Assembly (NCBI GenBank): GCA_910579925.1 | Contig: CAJTVY010000019.1 | Coordinates: forward strand, 1-57,948 | From: an uncultured Dorea sp. | GTDB taxonomy: Bacteria; Bacillota; Clostridia; Lachnospirales; Lachnospiraceae | Length of the DNA stretch: 57,948 nucleotides | Reading direction: 5' to 3' | In this document: in pieces, positions 32,483 through 41,944 of the stretch | Layout: each line of letters starts with the position of its first letter | Numbering within the stretch: position 1 is the stretch's first letter | The notes under the pieces: generated by a model | Databases searched by the model: none | Told to the model about the DNA's origin: nothing | The model's input: only the letters and a program-made list of their open reading frames with translations | Program-made: the position numbers and the translations under genes

Positions 32483-33592
32483 ATGAAGCTATTGTACATT
32501 ATCAATGTGGAAAAAAGAATCGGTAATTTCTCGCTGTCCAGCCGTTTAGCAGCGCACAGCCTGGGTATGGAGGTTCATCTGGCCGGTTACTGGAGTGATT
32601 ATGAGGATCGGGGTTTCTTAAAAAGAGAAGAAGAAAAGTATCATGTCAGAATTCATCAATGCCACATTTTCAGAAAGCCCTATGACGTAAGAAATTTACG
32701 AGGGTATAGGGAAGTCTGTGAAATTATAAGAAGAGAGAAGATCGATATGATTCATTGTAATACGCCGATCGGCGGGGTGATCGGCAGGCTGGCCGGTAAG
32801 AAGTGCGGGGTAAAAAAGGTTATTTACCAGGCCCATGGATTTCATTTCTACAAAGGCGCCCCTATATGGAACTGGCTGATCTACTATCCTGTTGAAAAAT
32901 GGCTTGCCCGTTTTACGGATGTGCTGATTACGATAAACAAAGAAGACTACGGACTTGCCATAAAAAAAATACATTTGAGAAACAACGGCAAGACAGTATA
33001 TATACCCGGTGTCGGAATTGATTTATCACAATACGGACCAGGAGATACGGAGAAAGAAACGAATCACATTGTCTTTGTATCGGTAGGGGAGTTGAATAAA
33101 AACAAGAATCACGAGGTCGTCTTAAGTGCCCTGGGAAGATTAAAACGCAAAGATATTCATTATGTTCTGTGCGGAACAGGCGGGCTTTATAAACGGTTAA
33201 AGATATTAACTCAAAGACTTGGCCTGGAGAAACAAGTGCACTTTTTGGGGTTTCGGAAAGATATTACGGATATTCTGAAAGGAGCGGATGGATTTATCCT
33301 TTCATCCTTTCGAGAGGGACTAAGCAGATCTCTTATGGAAGCCATGGCCTGCGGACTGCCCTGTATCGTTTCGGATATCAGAGGAAACCGTGATCTGATT
33401 GAACATCATTCGGGAGGGTATCGCTGCCCATGCAGCCGCCCGGAGAAGTTTGCGGAGGCGCTTGAAAAGATAGCAGATTCGAAGGGCCTGGCAGATCAGA
33501 TGAGAGAGCATAACTTAAGAAATATCAGTCAGTATGACATCAAAGCCATTGCAGGGAAACTTAAAAAAATATATCAGTCTGAGAGGAATTAA
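32483..33592 (+). CDS. Glycosyltransferase family 4 (EpsD-like)
   Basis: A 369-residue GT-B enzyme. The N-terminal domain includes IDMIHCNTPIGGVIGRL and YQAHGFHFYKGAPIWN, typical of the EpsD/CapM-like group that follows the initiating transferase. The C-terminal donor domain has FVSVGELNKNKNHEVVL, FLGFRKDI and SSFREGLSRSLMEAMACG with the two Glu of the EX7E motif. It should add the second sugar of the repeat unit at the cytoplasmic face. Gap to its neighbours is 14 and 6 nt. Confidence 0.9.
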   Translation: MKLLYIINVEKRIGNFSLSSRLAAHSLGMEVHLAGYWSDYEDRGFLKREEEKYHVRIHQCHIFRKPYDVRNLRGYREVCEIIRREKIDMIHCNTPIGGVIGRLAGKKCGVKKVIYQAHGFHFYKGAPIWNWLIYYPVEKWLARFTDVLITINKEDYGLAIKKIHLRNNGKTVYIPGVGIDLSQYGPGDTEKETNHIVFVSVGELNKNKNHEVVLSALGRLKRKDIHYVLCGTGGLYKRLKILTQRLGLEKQVHFLGFRKDITDILKGADGFILSSFREGLSRSLMEAMACGLPCIVSDIRGNRDLIEHHSGGYRCPCSRPEKFAEALEKIADSKGLADQMREHNLRNISQYDIKAIAGKLKKIYQSERN

Positions 33593-33598
33593 AAAGTC

Positions 33599-34675
33599 AT
33601 GGAAGTAAAGCATATAACATTTATTATTGGCAGCCTTGGAAGAGGCGGGGCAGAACGTGTCATATCCAATCTGGCCAATTATTATGCACGCAGAGGGAAA
33701 CGAGTGGATGTTATATTGCTTCTGAATGATCTGATCGAATATGATATGGAAAAAACCATAAGAATCATTCCTCTGTGTAATCCCCAGAAAAGCCGGATGC
33801 AGATGTTTCCTTTATGGGTATGGAAAATACGAAACTATATCAAAGAGGAAAAACCCCAATTGCTGATATCCTTTATTGCCAGGATCAACATTATTACGAT
33901 CATAGCAAAGATGTGCCTGAATGTGAAACTGATCGTATCCGAGCGCAATGATCCCAGATATGACGGACAGGGAATTCTGGTAAAAAGACTGTCAGATTGC
34001 CTTTATGTTAAGGCCGATCATATTGTGTTTCAGTCAAGAGAGGTTCAAAGTTTATATCCGAAAAGAATCCAGGAAAACAGCACGGTAATACTGAATCCTG
34101 TTAATGTCATAAAGCGGGACAAAAGCATAGAACAAAAACATAGAATTATTACGATGGGGAGGCTGGCCAGACAGAAGAACCACCGTCTGCTGATCCGTGC
34201 GTTTGAAAATGTAGCGGAAAAGAATCGGGAATATGAACTGTACATATACGGGGAGGGGAGTCTGCGGGCGGAGCTTGAAGAGTTAGTAAGAAATTCACGC
34301 TGCGCAGACAGAATACATCTTCCAGGCCTGACCAGCGACGTTGAGAAGGAGCTTAAGTCTGGCGAAATATTTGTCCTGTCGTCAGACTTTGAAGGGTTAT
34401 CCAATGCGTTGCTGGAAGCAATGGCGGCAGGGCTGCCCTGCATCTCGACGATGTGTGCGGGTTCCCGGGAAGTGATCCGAAACGGAGTCAGCGGACTTTT
34501 GGTACCGATAGGAAATCAGCGGGGGCTTGAAGAGGCGCTCCAGAAGCTGATAGACCATAAGGAGTTAAGAGAACGGCTGTCCCAGGGAGCCTTGCGGGAA
34601 TCGGTAAGATTTACCATGGAAAATGTAGTTGCAGAATGGGACAGGCTGATACACCAGGATTTTGTTGAAACATAG
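33599..34675 (+). CDS. Glycosyltransferase family 4
   Basis: A 358-residue GT-B enzyme with FIIGSLGRGGAERVISNLA at the N-terminus and, in the donor domain, ITMGRLARQKNHRLLIRAF, LYIYGEGSLRAELEEL, HLPGLTSDV and SSDFEGLSNALLEAMAAG (EX7E). It adds a sugar to the lipid-linked repeat. Donor and acceptor cannot be read from sequence. It lies 6 nt after the previous glycosyltransferase. Confidence 0.9.
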   Translation: MEVKHITFIIGSLGRGGAERVISNLANYYARRGKRVDVILLLNDLIEYDMEKTIRIIPLCNPQKSRMQMFPLWVWKIRNYIKEEKPQLLISFIARINIITIIAKMCLNVKLIVSERNDPRYDGQGILVKRLSDCLYVKADHIVFQSREVQSLYPKRIQENSTVILNPVNVIKRDKSIEQKHRIITMGRLARQKNHRLLIRAFENVAEKNREYELYIYGEGSLRAELEELVRNSRCADRIHLPGLTSDVEKELKSGEIFVLSSDFEGLSNALLEAMAAGLPCISTMCAGSREVIRNGVSGLLVPIGNQRGLEEALQKLIDHKELRERLSQGALRESVRFTMENVVAEWDRLIHQDFVET

Positions 34676-34688
34676 GCGGGTATCATAG

Positions 34689-35729
34689 ATGGAATTTTAT
34701 TTGTTTAATTTACTGATTGTAACCATATTGATGGTTCTGTTTAGAAAAGATAAGAGGCGGATGCTGCTGATCGTGTTCGTCTGGCTGTTCTGCATTCTGG
34801 CCTTTCGCGGAGAAGGAGTCGGCGATGATTATTATAACTATAAGATGTATTTTATGTGGTATAAAGACATAGAGTGGACATCCGCGATTTTCCAGTCAGA
34901 AGGGTTCTACTGGCTGCTAAATAAGATTGTCATTTCATTAGGCGGGACTTTTCAGGTTTTTATCGGCGTTACGGCTTTTCTGTCACTGATCGGTGTCGTC
35001 TGGTTTATTGACCGGCATTCTTATTATCCGGCAATCAGCGTGTGGCTGTTTGTGACCATGTGCAGTTACCAGACAATTATGACAAGGATGCGCCAGGCGC
35101 TTGCAATCAGCGTCTTATTGTTCGCATATGATTTTGCAAAAAACAGACAGCTAAAAAAATATGTGCTCGCTGTTTTTGCGGCATCCATGTTTCATGTGAC
35201 TGCATGGGCCGCACTGATCGTATATCCGATTGTAAATAAAAGGCTGGATGTCAGGAAGGGATTCTTTATTTCGGCAGGACTAATAATAGCTATGCTGTCT
35301 CGGTCGTTTTTCGAAAGTATGATTGGCCGTCTGATACAGGGGACGAGATTCTGGCATTATCAGGAGGAGAGCATGGGAGGAGGGGAAAACCTGCTGATTG
35401 TGTATTTACTGATCTATATCTTTCTGCTTCTGGCAGAACGCTTCTCCCGGGGGAATGACGTGAACCAGGAAGGCACTATGCTGTATGCTTTTTCATCATG
35501 CACGGTATTATTTCAGATTCTGGCAGGCGTGATAGGGATTATCAACAGAGCTGGAACCTATTTTTCAGACCCTATGATGCTGCAATTACCGAATGTAGCA
35601 AGGTCATTCAGAACATCTAGCAGAAAACTGGTGTTAGGATTTATTGTTTTCCTGTCGGGTATGTTCTATATATTTATGCTTGCCACGTCAAAATCGTCTG
35701 CAATTAATTACCATACGTTCTGGCAATAA
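34689..35729 (+). CDS. EpsG-family polysaccharide polymerase (Wzy-like)
   Basis: A 346-residue multi-pass membrane protein with about 9-10 hydrophobic segments. Early Arg-rich and acidic loop FRGEGVGDDYYNYKMYF and later MTRMRQALAISVLLFAYDFAKNR are hallmarks of the EpsG family. It should polymerise repeat units on the outer face of the membrane. Base composition is visibly AT-richer than the flanking housekeeping genes, common for polymerase genes of exchangeable glycan loci. Confidence 0.88.
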   Translation: MEFYLFNLLIVTILMVLFRKDKRRMLLIVFVWLFCILAFRGEGVGDDYYNYKMYFMWYKDIEWTSAIFQSEGFYWLLNKIVISLGGTFQVFIGVTAFLSLIGVVWFIDRHSYYPAISVWLFVTMCSYQTIMTRMRQALAISVLLFAYDFAKNRQLKKYVLAVFAASMFHVTAWAALIVYPIVNKRLDVRKGFFISAGLIIAMLSRSFFESMIGRLIQGTRFWHYQEESMGGGENLLIVYLLIYIFLLLAERFSRGNDVNQEGTMLYAFSSCTVLFQILAGVIGIINRAGTYFSDPMMLQLPNVARSFRTSSRKLVLGFIVFLSGMFYIFMLATSKSSAINYHTFWQ

Positions 35730-35757
35730 AATGAAAGACTGACAGATAGGAAAAGAG

Positions 35758-37275
35758 ATGAAAATGCGAAATTATGACAGATTAACTTTATTAAAAAGGA
35801 ATACATTTTCCTCGATTTTTTATCAGATTACAGCGATTGTATGCGGGTTTATTTTACCCAGGGTGATATTAAAATATTATGGATCAGAGATTAACGGACT
35901 GACCAATTCGATCATGCAGTTTCTCCAGGTGATCGTACTGATGGAAGGCGGCGTGGGAGCAGTGGTGCGGGCTGCTTTTTATGAACCGATTGCGAACAGG
36001 GATACTGAAAAAATCAGTGAAATATATGTCGCTGCAAATGCATTTTTCAGACGGCTTGTACTGGTGGTTTTTTTCTATATGATAATTCTGATAATTGTTT
36101 ATCCTAAGTTTGCGAATGAACGGTTTGATTATCTATATATTGCTTCATTAATTGTGGCGATGGGGGCCGGGTATTTCGTCCAATACTATTTTGGCATCGT
36201 GAATAATATATTCGTGAATGCGGCCCAAAAGGGATATATCATTAATAACCTGCTTTCTGTATGCTGTATATTAAATACCATATCAGGCGTGATCCTTGTA
36301 TATATGGGGACGTCTGTCCAAATGCTGAAACTGATAAGTTCCCTTATTTTTTTAATAAAGCCTGTTTTTTTATACTTCTACGTTTATCTGAATTATGACA
36401 TAGACAGAACTGCCAGACTGAGAAAAGAGGCAATAAAACAGAAGTGGGACGGAGTGGCGCAGCATCTGTCAGTTTTTGTTTTCGGAAGTACGGATATTAT
36501 CATACTGACTTTATTTTCTACTTTAGAAAACGTATCCATATACTCGGTATATTTTTTAGTGATCAACGGAATGAAACAGTTAGTAAATTCTGTACTTCTG
36601 GGATTTCAATCACTGTTAGGCGATTTGTGGGCAAAGAGAGAAAAAGAAAAACTAAATTTTGTGTTTTCACATTTTGTGTGGCTGACGCATATACTTTGCA
36701 TTTTCTTTTTTGGATGTACATCTGTTCTTATATTATCCTTCGTAAGGGTATATACAATGGGGATATACGATGCGGAATATATCCAGCCTCTTTTTTCTAT
36801 TGTATTGACTATCAGTTATGGGATTGAAAGCCTTCGGATTCCATATTCCTATATGATATTTGCGGCGGGCAGATTTAAAGAAACAAAGTCAGTGTTTATT
36901 ATTTCGACGGTTATTAATATTGTAGTGTCAATGCTTTTTGTAAACTGGATTGGATTAACAGGCGTGGCAGTCGGTACTGGCGCAGCGCTTATTTATCAGA
37001 GTATCAGGATGGTCGTTTATACAGATAAAAATCTGATAAAAGGTTCCGCTAAATTTCTGATAAAAATTATTTTTGTAGATATCGTGACAATTCTTCTTTT
37101 TATGTTAAATCCTCTTTTTATAAAGACTCAGGTTGATAGTTATGTCTCCTGGGGAGTCTATGCTTTGCAGATCTCGATGTTTCTGATTGCCGTAATAGGT
37201 ATCGTAAATATGCTGCTGCAAAGAGATTTTATGAGATATGCACTTCGTTACATTAAAAAGAAATGCCATTTTTGA
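35758..37275 (+). CDS. Polysaccharide flippase (Wzx-like, MOP superfamily)
   Basis: A 505-residue membrane protein with about 12-14 transmembrane segments. Conserved Wzx features are NTFSSIFYQITAIVCGFILPRVIL and YGSEINGLTNSIMQFLQ near the start and WIGLTGVAVGTGAALIYQ late in the chain. It moves lipid-linked repeat units across the membrane to the polymerase encoded just upstream. It is the most AT-rich gene of the operon by eye. Its ATG follows GGAAAAGAG. Confidence 0.92.
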   Translation: MKMRNYDRLTLLKRNTFSSIFYQITAIVCGFILPRVILKYYGSEINGLTNSIMQFLQVIVLMEGGVGAVVRAAFYEPIANRDTEKISEIYVAANAFFRRLVLVVFFYMIILIIVYPKFANERFDYLYIASLIVAMGAGYFVQYYFGIVNNIFVNAAQKGYIINNLLSVCCILNTISGVILVYMGTSVQMLKLISSLIFLIKPVFLYFYVYLNYDIDRTARLRKEAIKQKWDGVAQHLSVFVFGSTDIIILTLFSTLENVSIYSVYFLVINGMKQLVNSVLLGFQSLLGDLWAKREKEKLNFVFSHFVWLTHILCIFFFGCTSVLILSFVRVYTMGIYDAEYIQPLFSIVLTISYGIESLRIPYSYMIFAAGRFKETKSVFIISTVINIVVSMLFVNWIGLTGVAVGTGAALIYQSIRMVVYTDKNLIKGSAKFLIKIIFVDIVTILLFMLNPLFIKTQVDSYVSWGVYALQISMFLIAVIGIVNMLLQRDFMRYALRYIKKKCHF

Positions 37276-37291
37276 TTAGGAGGTTTGAAAG

Positions 37292-38179
37292 ATGATAATC
37301 AGAGCGATAAAGAGAATGACCCATTTACTTCCCGACGAAATGTATTTGAAATTACGTTATTATCGTCATATGAGGAAAAAGCTTAATCTGGATTGTCCAG
37401 GTACGTTTAATGAAAAGATACAATGGTTAAAACTTCATGACAGAAGGCCGGAGTATGTCCGTATGGTTGATAAATATGAAGCAAAAAAACTTGTGTCAGA
37501 AATGATCGGCGATGAATATGTCATTCCTGCGTATGGTGTATATGAACATGTCGACGATATCAATTTTGAGGAGCTGCCGGATCAGTTTGTTCTAAAATGT
37601 ACGCATGATTGCGGGAGTACAGTTATCTGCAAAGATAAAAATGATATGGACGTTAAAAAGATAAAGAAGAAGCTTTCCGGATGCCTGAAGAGAAACTATT
37701 TCTGGAATGAACGGGAATGGCCATATAAATATGTCAGACCGAGAATACTTGCAGAAAAATACATGGAAGATACCGAGACAGAGGAATTGAGAGATTATAA
37801 GATTTTTACATTTGACGGTAAACCAAAACTTTTGTTTGTTGCTACAGAACGGCAGAGAGAGGGAAATGAAGTTAAATTTGACTTTTTTGATACGGAATTC
37901 AGACATTTAGATATCAAAAACGGACATGAAAATACAGAATTTGCATTATCAAAGCCTAAAAGGCTGGATAAAATGCTGGAACTGGCAGAAAAACTTTCAA
38001 AGGGACATCCACAGTTAAGAGTCGATTTTTATGAGGTGGACGGGCGTATATACTTTGGAGAACTTACTTTATATCACTGGGGAGGGTTCGTTCCCTTTGA
38101 ACCGGAAGAATGGGATCATATTATGGGACAATGGATCACATTACCAGAACATGCGTGCGGGACGGAGGGATTAAGATGA
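37292..38179 (+). CDS. TupA-like ATP-grasp protein (first copy)
   Basis: A 295-residue protein of the ATP-grasp TupA-like family (named after the teichuronic acid protein TupA). Motifs: CPGTFNEKIQWLK (about 38), FVLKCTHDCGSTVICKDK (about 102), ILAEKYMEDTETEELRDYK and a C-terminal RVDFYEVDGRIYFGELTLY with metal-binding acids. Members are linked to surface glycan genes and are thought to transfer or ligate a substituent, but no reaction is firmly established to my knowledge. AGGAGG precedes the ATG. A second copy lies at 40987-41928 in the same operon. Confidence 0.86.
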   Translation: MIIRAIKRMTHLLPDEMYLKLRYYRHMRKKLNLDCPGTFNEKIQWLKLHDRRPEYVRMVDKYEAKKLVSEMIGDEYVIPAYGVYEHVDDINFEELPDQFVLKCTHDCGSTVICKDKNDMDVKKIKKKLSGCLKRNYFWNEREWPYKYVRPRILAEKYMEDTETEELRDYKIFTFDGKPKLLFVATERQREGNEVKFDFFDTEFRHLDIKNGHENTEFALSKPKRLDKMLELAEKLSKGHPQLRVDFYEVDGRIYFGELTLYHWGGFVPFEPEEWDHIMGQWITLPEHACGTEGLR

Positions 38180-39261
38180 GGATTGCTTTTCTAAGTGCAG
38201 ATATGTGTGATGGCGGAGCACAGAGAGTCGTTGCGACGGTGTCAGGAGAACTGGCAGAAAAAGGACATGAAGTTTATCTTCTGATTTTTAGTGCGAGCCG
38301 CCGGGACTATAAGATCAATGAGAAAGTAAAAATAGAAATCATGAAGAACAGATATGAGGATTACCAGAAGATGAGCGGTATCCGCCGGCTTTTCTATATC
38401 AGAAAATATCTGACAAAGGTAAAACCGGATATAGGAGTAGGATTTCTGCAGGCCGGATATGCGCTTTATATGGCCTCGCCCGGTCTTCCTATATGCAAGG
38501 TAGCATCTGTGAGGATCGCCCCTGGAGTCATTAATCGATATAAAGGAGTCAGGGCAGCTATAAACCGCTATTGGTTTAAACAGGCCGATGCGGTTGTATT
38601 GCAGACGGAAGGACAGCGGGAGTATGCGGTGAAACATCACTGGAAGAATATTACGGTCATACCCAATCCGGTAGATGAACAGGCGATACGATCTGCGGAT
38701 CACATCTATGACAGAGAATGTAAACGGATTGTAATGGCAGGGCGTCTGGTTGAGCAGAAGAACTACGAACTGGCTCTAAGAGCGTTTCGGAAAGTTATAA
38801 AAAGATTTCAAAATATAGAATTATCTATCTTTGGGGCCGGAGCTGATAAAGAGAGAATACAAAAGAGGATTACTGAGCTAAGACTGGAAAAAAATGTATA
38901 CTTGAAAGGCTTTTCCATGAATCTGCTAAATGAGTTTGCAAAAAGAGACCTGTTTCTTATGACATCAGATTATGAAGGAATGCCCAATTCACTTATGGAA
39001 GCAATGGCTATGGGACTGCCCTGCATTGCCACGGACTGCCCGACCGGGCCGGCGGATCTGATTGAGCATAAGAAGAACGGCTTTCTTGTACCTATGAGGG
39101 ATGAGGAAGCGCTGGCAGAACAGATCTGTGAAGTTCTGGCAATGGATTCGAAGAAAAGGGGACGTGTCGGTATGCTGGCGAAAGAGTCCATAAAAAGCAG
39201 ATATGATGGAAGGCAGATTGCGTCTCAATGGGAAAAACTGTTTGAAAGGATTATCAGATAA
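38176..39261 (+). CDS. Glycosyltransferase family 4
   Basis: A 361-residue GT-B enzyme: FLSADMCDGGAQRVVATVS at the N-terminus, then IVMAGRLVEQKNYELALRAF, LSIFGAGADKERI, YLKGFSMNL and TSDYEGMPNSLMEAMAMG (EX7E), with ATDCPTGPADLI after it, as in GalNAc/GlcNAc-type transferases of the family. The start at 38176 overlaps the previous stop (ATGA) and has GGAGG upstream, so earlier in-frame ATGs are not used. It likely adds the third or fourth sugar. Confidence 0.9.
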   Translation: MRIAFLSADMCDGGAQRVVATVSGELAEKGHEVYLLIFSASRRDYKINEKVKIEIMKNRYEDYQKMSGIRRLFYIRKYLTKVKPDIGVGFLQAGYALYMASPGLPICKVASVRIAPGVINRYKGVRAAINRYWFKQADAVVLQTEGQREYAVKHHWKNITVIPNPVDEQAIRSADHIYDRECKRIVMAGRLVEQKNYELALRAFRKVIKRFQNIELSIFGAGADKERIQKRITELRLEKNVYLKGFSMNLLNEFAKRDLFLMTSDYEGMPNSLMEAMAMGLPCIATDCPTGPADLIEHKKNGFLVPMRDEEALAEQICEVLAMDSKKRGRVGMLAKESIKSRYDGRQIASQWEKLFERIIR

Positions 39262-39264
39262 CAG

Positions 39265-40302
39265 ATGGGTGAACTGAAAAAAATTATTATTTTATTTGAT
39301 TGCCCGTGTGAAGAAAATGACAAAAAATGGCTGTATGATGAATTACAGAAAATATATGGTACATCGGGTACAGACGTTATCCCTTTATACACAAAAAATG
39401 CACTGGCAGTCTTAAAAAACAGTGGAAAAAGGGTCTCGTACCTTATCCAGGGTTTGAAACTCAGTGCAGAAGCGATTCAGAAATCCAGGGGAGGGGGGAG
39501 TCTGGTATGCTGGGGAGTAACAACCGGTTTTATTACAAATTTTTTATCGAGAATACTGGGTAATTCACGAGAGATTCTGGCGATGAACTGGCTGACGCCG
39601 ATTAACCCGCCTTTCCTGGCAATATGGTTAAGAAGGATGATGGTGAACAACAGAAGGTGCCGGATTATCGTAAATTCTGTGGAATCGAAAGATAAATGGT
39701 TAAAAGTTCTTAGAGTAAAAGACCGTGGTAACATTTATTTTATTCCAGATACATATGATTCGCAAATCGAATTTCAGAGGCCGTACCGCAGAGAAAATGT
39801 TTATTGCTTTACGGGCGGTGAAAACAATAGAGACTGGAAATTCTTAATGAAGATCGCAGAACAGATGCCGGAGATGGAATTTATCTGCGCCGCATATGAG
39901 GCTGATTTTAGGCAACAGGTAAATCATGTACCAGAGAATGTAAGAGTGTATTATTCTCTTCCCGTACAGGAATATTACGCCTTGATGAAAGGCGCTTCCG
40001 TTATATTACTGCCATTGAGAGACAATCGCGTGTCTGGTTTAATCAATATTACGCATGCGGCTCAATATGGACAGGTATGCATTTCAACCAGAACAAAGGC
40101 TACAGAATTATATTACAGAGAAGATCTGAGAAGATTTCTGCCGGAACGTGATCTTGAGAAATGGGTAGAAAGTCTGTCGTATTTAATTCAATGTAGTAAT
40201 GACGAATATGTCTCTGTCGCATCCGGATTTCAGGACTATATCAGACGTCAGTTTAACCCGGAAGAAATAGCGAGAGAGCTGTCAGAAGTAATTGGAGGAT
40301 AA
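39265..40302 (+). CDS. GT-B glycosyltransferase-like protein
   Basis: A 345-residue protein that reads like a diverged glycosyltransferase. There is a Rossmann-like start (KIIILFDCPCEENDKKWL), a membrane-proximal segment with LAMNWLTPINPPFLAIWLRRM, and a C-terminal domain with YCFTGGENNRDWKFLMKIA, FICAAYEADF, YALMKGASVILLPLRDNRVSGL and HAAQYGQVCISTR. The latter resembles the donor site of GT4/GT1-type enzymes without the exact EX7E motif. It starts 3 nt after the preceding glycosyltransferase. Assignment is by fold-like pattern and context. Confidence 0.7.
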   Translation: MGELKKIIILFDCPCEENDKKWLYDELQKIYGTSGTDVIPLYTKNALAVLKNSGKRVSYLIQGLKLSAEAIQKSRGGGSLVCWGVTTGFITNFLSRILGNSREILAMNWLTPINPPFLAIWLRRMMVNNRRCRIIVNSVESKDKWLKVLRVKDRGNIYFIPDTYDSQIEFQRPYRRENVYCFTGGENNRDWKFLMKIAEQMPEMEFICAAYEADFRQQVNHVPENVRVYYSLPVQEYYALMKGASVILLPLRDNRVSGLINITHAAQYGQVCISTRTKATELYYREDLRRFLPERDLEKWVESLSYLIQCSNDEYVSVASGFQDYIRRQFNPEEIARELSEVIGG

Positions 40303-40306
40303 GGTC

Positions 40307-40993
40307 TTGAACAATATTGCCATCTATGATTTCTGCCAGACCCTTGTAGACTTCGAGTCGGGCGATGCATTTATCCATTATATCAGAAACAAAGAATCCT
40401 CTCCTTATATGCTGCGAATGGAAAAACTGCGCAAAGCAATGATCCGCACAAAGATCATGTCTGTTATAGAAGGGATGCTGAAACTGATTCATAAGAATGG
40501 ATCTTTGAATAAGAGTCTGGTTCTTCTGGAACTCAAAGGGATGAACAGAGATAAAATTGAGGCTTATGCAGAATCATATTATGAGAATGTCATAAAAAGG
40601 CATTTTATTACAGCGGTATTGACCCTTATGAAGGACCAGCAAAAACAACACTATCACATCGTGGTCGTCTCAGCGTCATATGATCCTTTTCTAAGGTTAT
40701 TTGCCAGAGAATACAAAATAGATCATCTGATTACAAATGAATATCTTTATGATAAAAAAGAAAAATTTACCGGCAGATTATGCCGCAAGGATTGTATCGG
40801 AGAGAATAAAGTCAGACGTTTTAGGGAGAAGTACCCGGATTTCGATGTGAATAGTTATGAAGACAGCGTTTCCTATGGGGATAGCCGGTCTGATCTTGCA
40901 ATATTGAAACTTACCAGAAGAGGGGTTGTCATTTCCAGGGGAAAAAGTAAAGAATGGGCATCCGTAAATGGATTAGAGGAGTTTATATGGTAA
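40307..40993 (+). CDS. HAD-IB-like hydrolase with altered motif I
   Basis: A 228-residue HAD-superfamily protein. Motif I reads IYDFCQTLVDF: the first Asp is present but the second, the usual acid/base, is Cys. Motif II is VVVSASYDPFL, motif III Lys lies in GENKVRRFREKY, and motif IV is SYGDSRSDLAIL. The helical cap (about 30-110) fits the HAD-IB group that contains phosphoserine phosphatase. TTG 40307 is taken as the start because GGAGG (40294-40298) lies 8 nt upstream; a TTG at 40292 overlaps that site. It may act on a phosphorylated substituent precursor for the glycan (inference). Confidence 0.78.
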   Translation: MNNIAIYDFCQTLVDFESGDAFIHYIRNKESSPYMLRMEKLRKAMIRTKIMSVIEGMLKLIHKNGSLNKSLVLLELKGMNRDKIEAYAESYYENVIKRHFITAVLTLMKDQQKQHYHIVVVSASYDPFLRLFAREYKIDHLITNEYLYDKKEKFTGRLCRKDCIGENKVRRFREKYPDFDVNSYEDSVSYGDSRSDLAILKLTRRGVVISRGKSKEWASVNGLEEFIW

Positions 40994-41928
40994 AGCAGAG
41001 GCTTAGAAAAAGCATTTTCCTAAGAAAAAGCTTTTTGCAGTTGAAAAAAATGCAGGTCGCGCTCATGGGAGAAAAGAAATGGGCGGCAAAAGTATATAAG
41101 AAGAATACGGGATATGATATCGATCTTGAAAAACCAGAAACATTGAATGAAAAGATTGTATGGCTTAAGGTGAATTATTTCCAGGAACATTCTGTGCAAT
41201 GCTGCGACAAGTATCTGATTCACGGTTACTTAAAAGAGAAACTGGGCTATGATTATGCACCGGAACTGTTATATGTCACACGGTCGCCAAAAGAGTTATC
41301 ACTGAAGAAGATCAGAAAGTTTCCGTGTATTATCAAAGTGTCTAATGGAAGCGGTTCTAATCTGATTGTGAAAGATAAGAACTCATATACAGATGCCTGG
41401 CTTAAAGAATATTTTAAGAGGCAGGTAATTTCTTCGAATCTGCATACAGTAATATCCAGGGAACACCAGTATTTTGAAAAAAATCCCTATATTGTTGTGG
41501 AAGAATTGCTACAGGATGCCTACGGACGGATACCGGACGATTACAAATTTCTGTATATCAATGGAAAGCTTCAGTTTATTTACTGTTCCGTCGACCGGTT
41601 AAACGCCAATGTGAGACAAGTATATGATCCTGACTGGAACAGGCTGCATTTTATCTGGGTGAGGGATGCGGATAAAAAGACGTATGACAGGTATGAGGCT
41701 TTCCCGTCCATTCCGAAACCAGAGAATTATGAAGAGATGCTGAGATTATCAGCAGAATTGGCGCAGGATTTTCCACTTGTCAGAATTGATTTCTATAATC
41801 TGGCCGGGAAATTATATATTGGTGAAATTACGCTTTATCATGGGTCTGGGAACGATAGATTTTACCCGGAAAAATATGACAGGATATATGGTGAAAAACT
41901 GAAATTACCAAAAGCAAACAGATCATGA
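40987..41928 (+). CDS. TupA-like ATP-grasp protein (second copy)
   Basis: A 313-residue relative of the protein at 37292-38179. Shared motifs are KPETLNEKIVWLKV, CIIKVSNGSGSNLIVKDK, IVVEELLQDAYGRIPDDYK and RIDFYNLAGKLYIGEITLY. The start at 40987 has GAGGAG just upstream and overlaps the HAD gene's end by 7 nt; a further ATG at 40954 lacks a site. Two TupA-like proteins in one operon suggest two related modification steps or two acceptor sites. It is followed 16 nt later by an aminotransferase gene. Confidence 0.85.
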   Translation: MVKQRLRKSIFLRKSFLQLKKMQVALMGEKKWAAKVYKKNTGYDIDLEKPETLNEKIVWLKVNYFQEHSVQCCDKYLIHGYLKEKLGYDYAPELLYVTRSPKELSLKKIRKFPCIIKVSNGSGSNLIVKDKNSYTDAWLKEYFKRQVISSNLHTVISREHQYFEKNPYIVVEELLQDAYGRIPDDYKFLYINGKLQFIYCSVDRLNANVRQVYDPDWNRLHFIWVRDADKKTYDRYEAFPSIPKPENYEEMLRLSAELAQDFPLVRIDFYNLAGKLYIGEITLYHGSGNDRFYPEKYDRIYGEKLKLPKANRS

Positions 41929-41944
41929 ATGGAGACATGGACAG

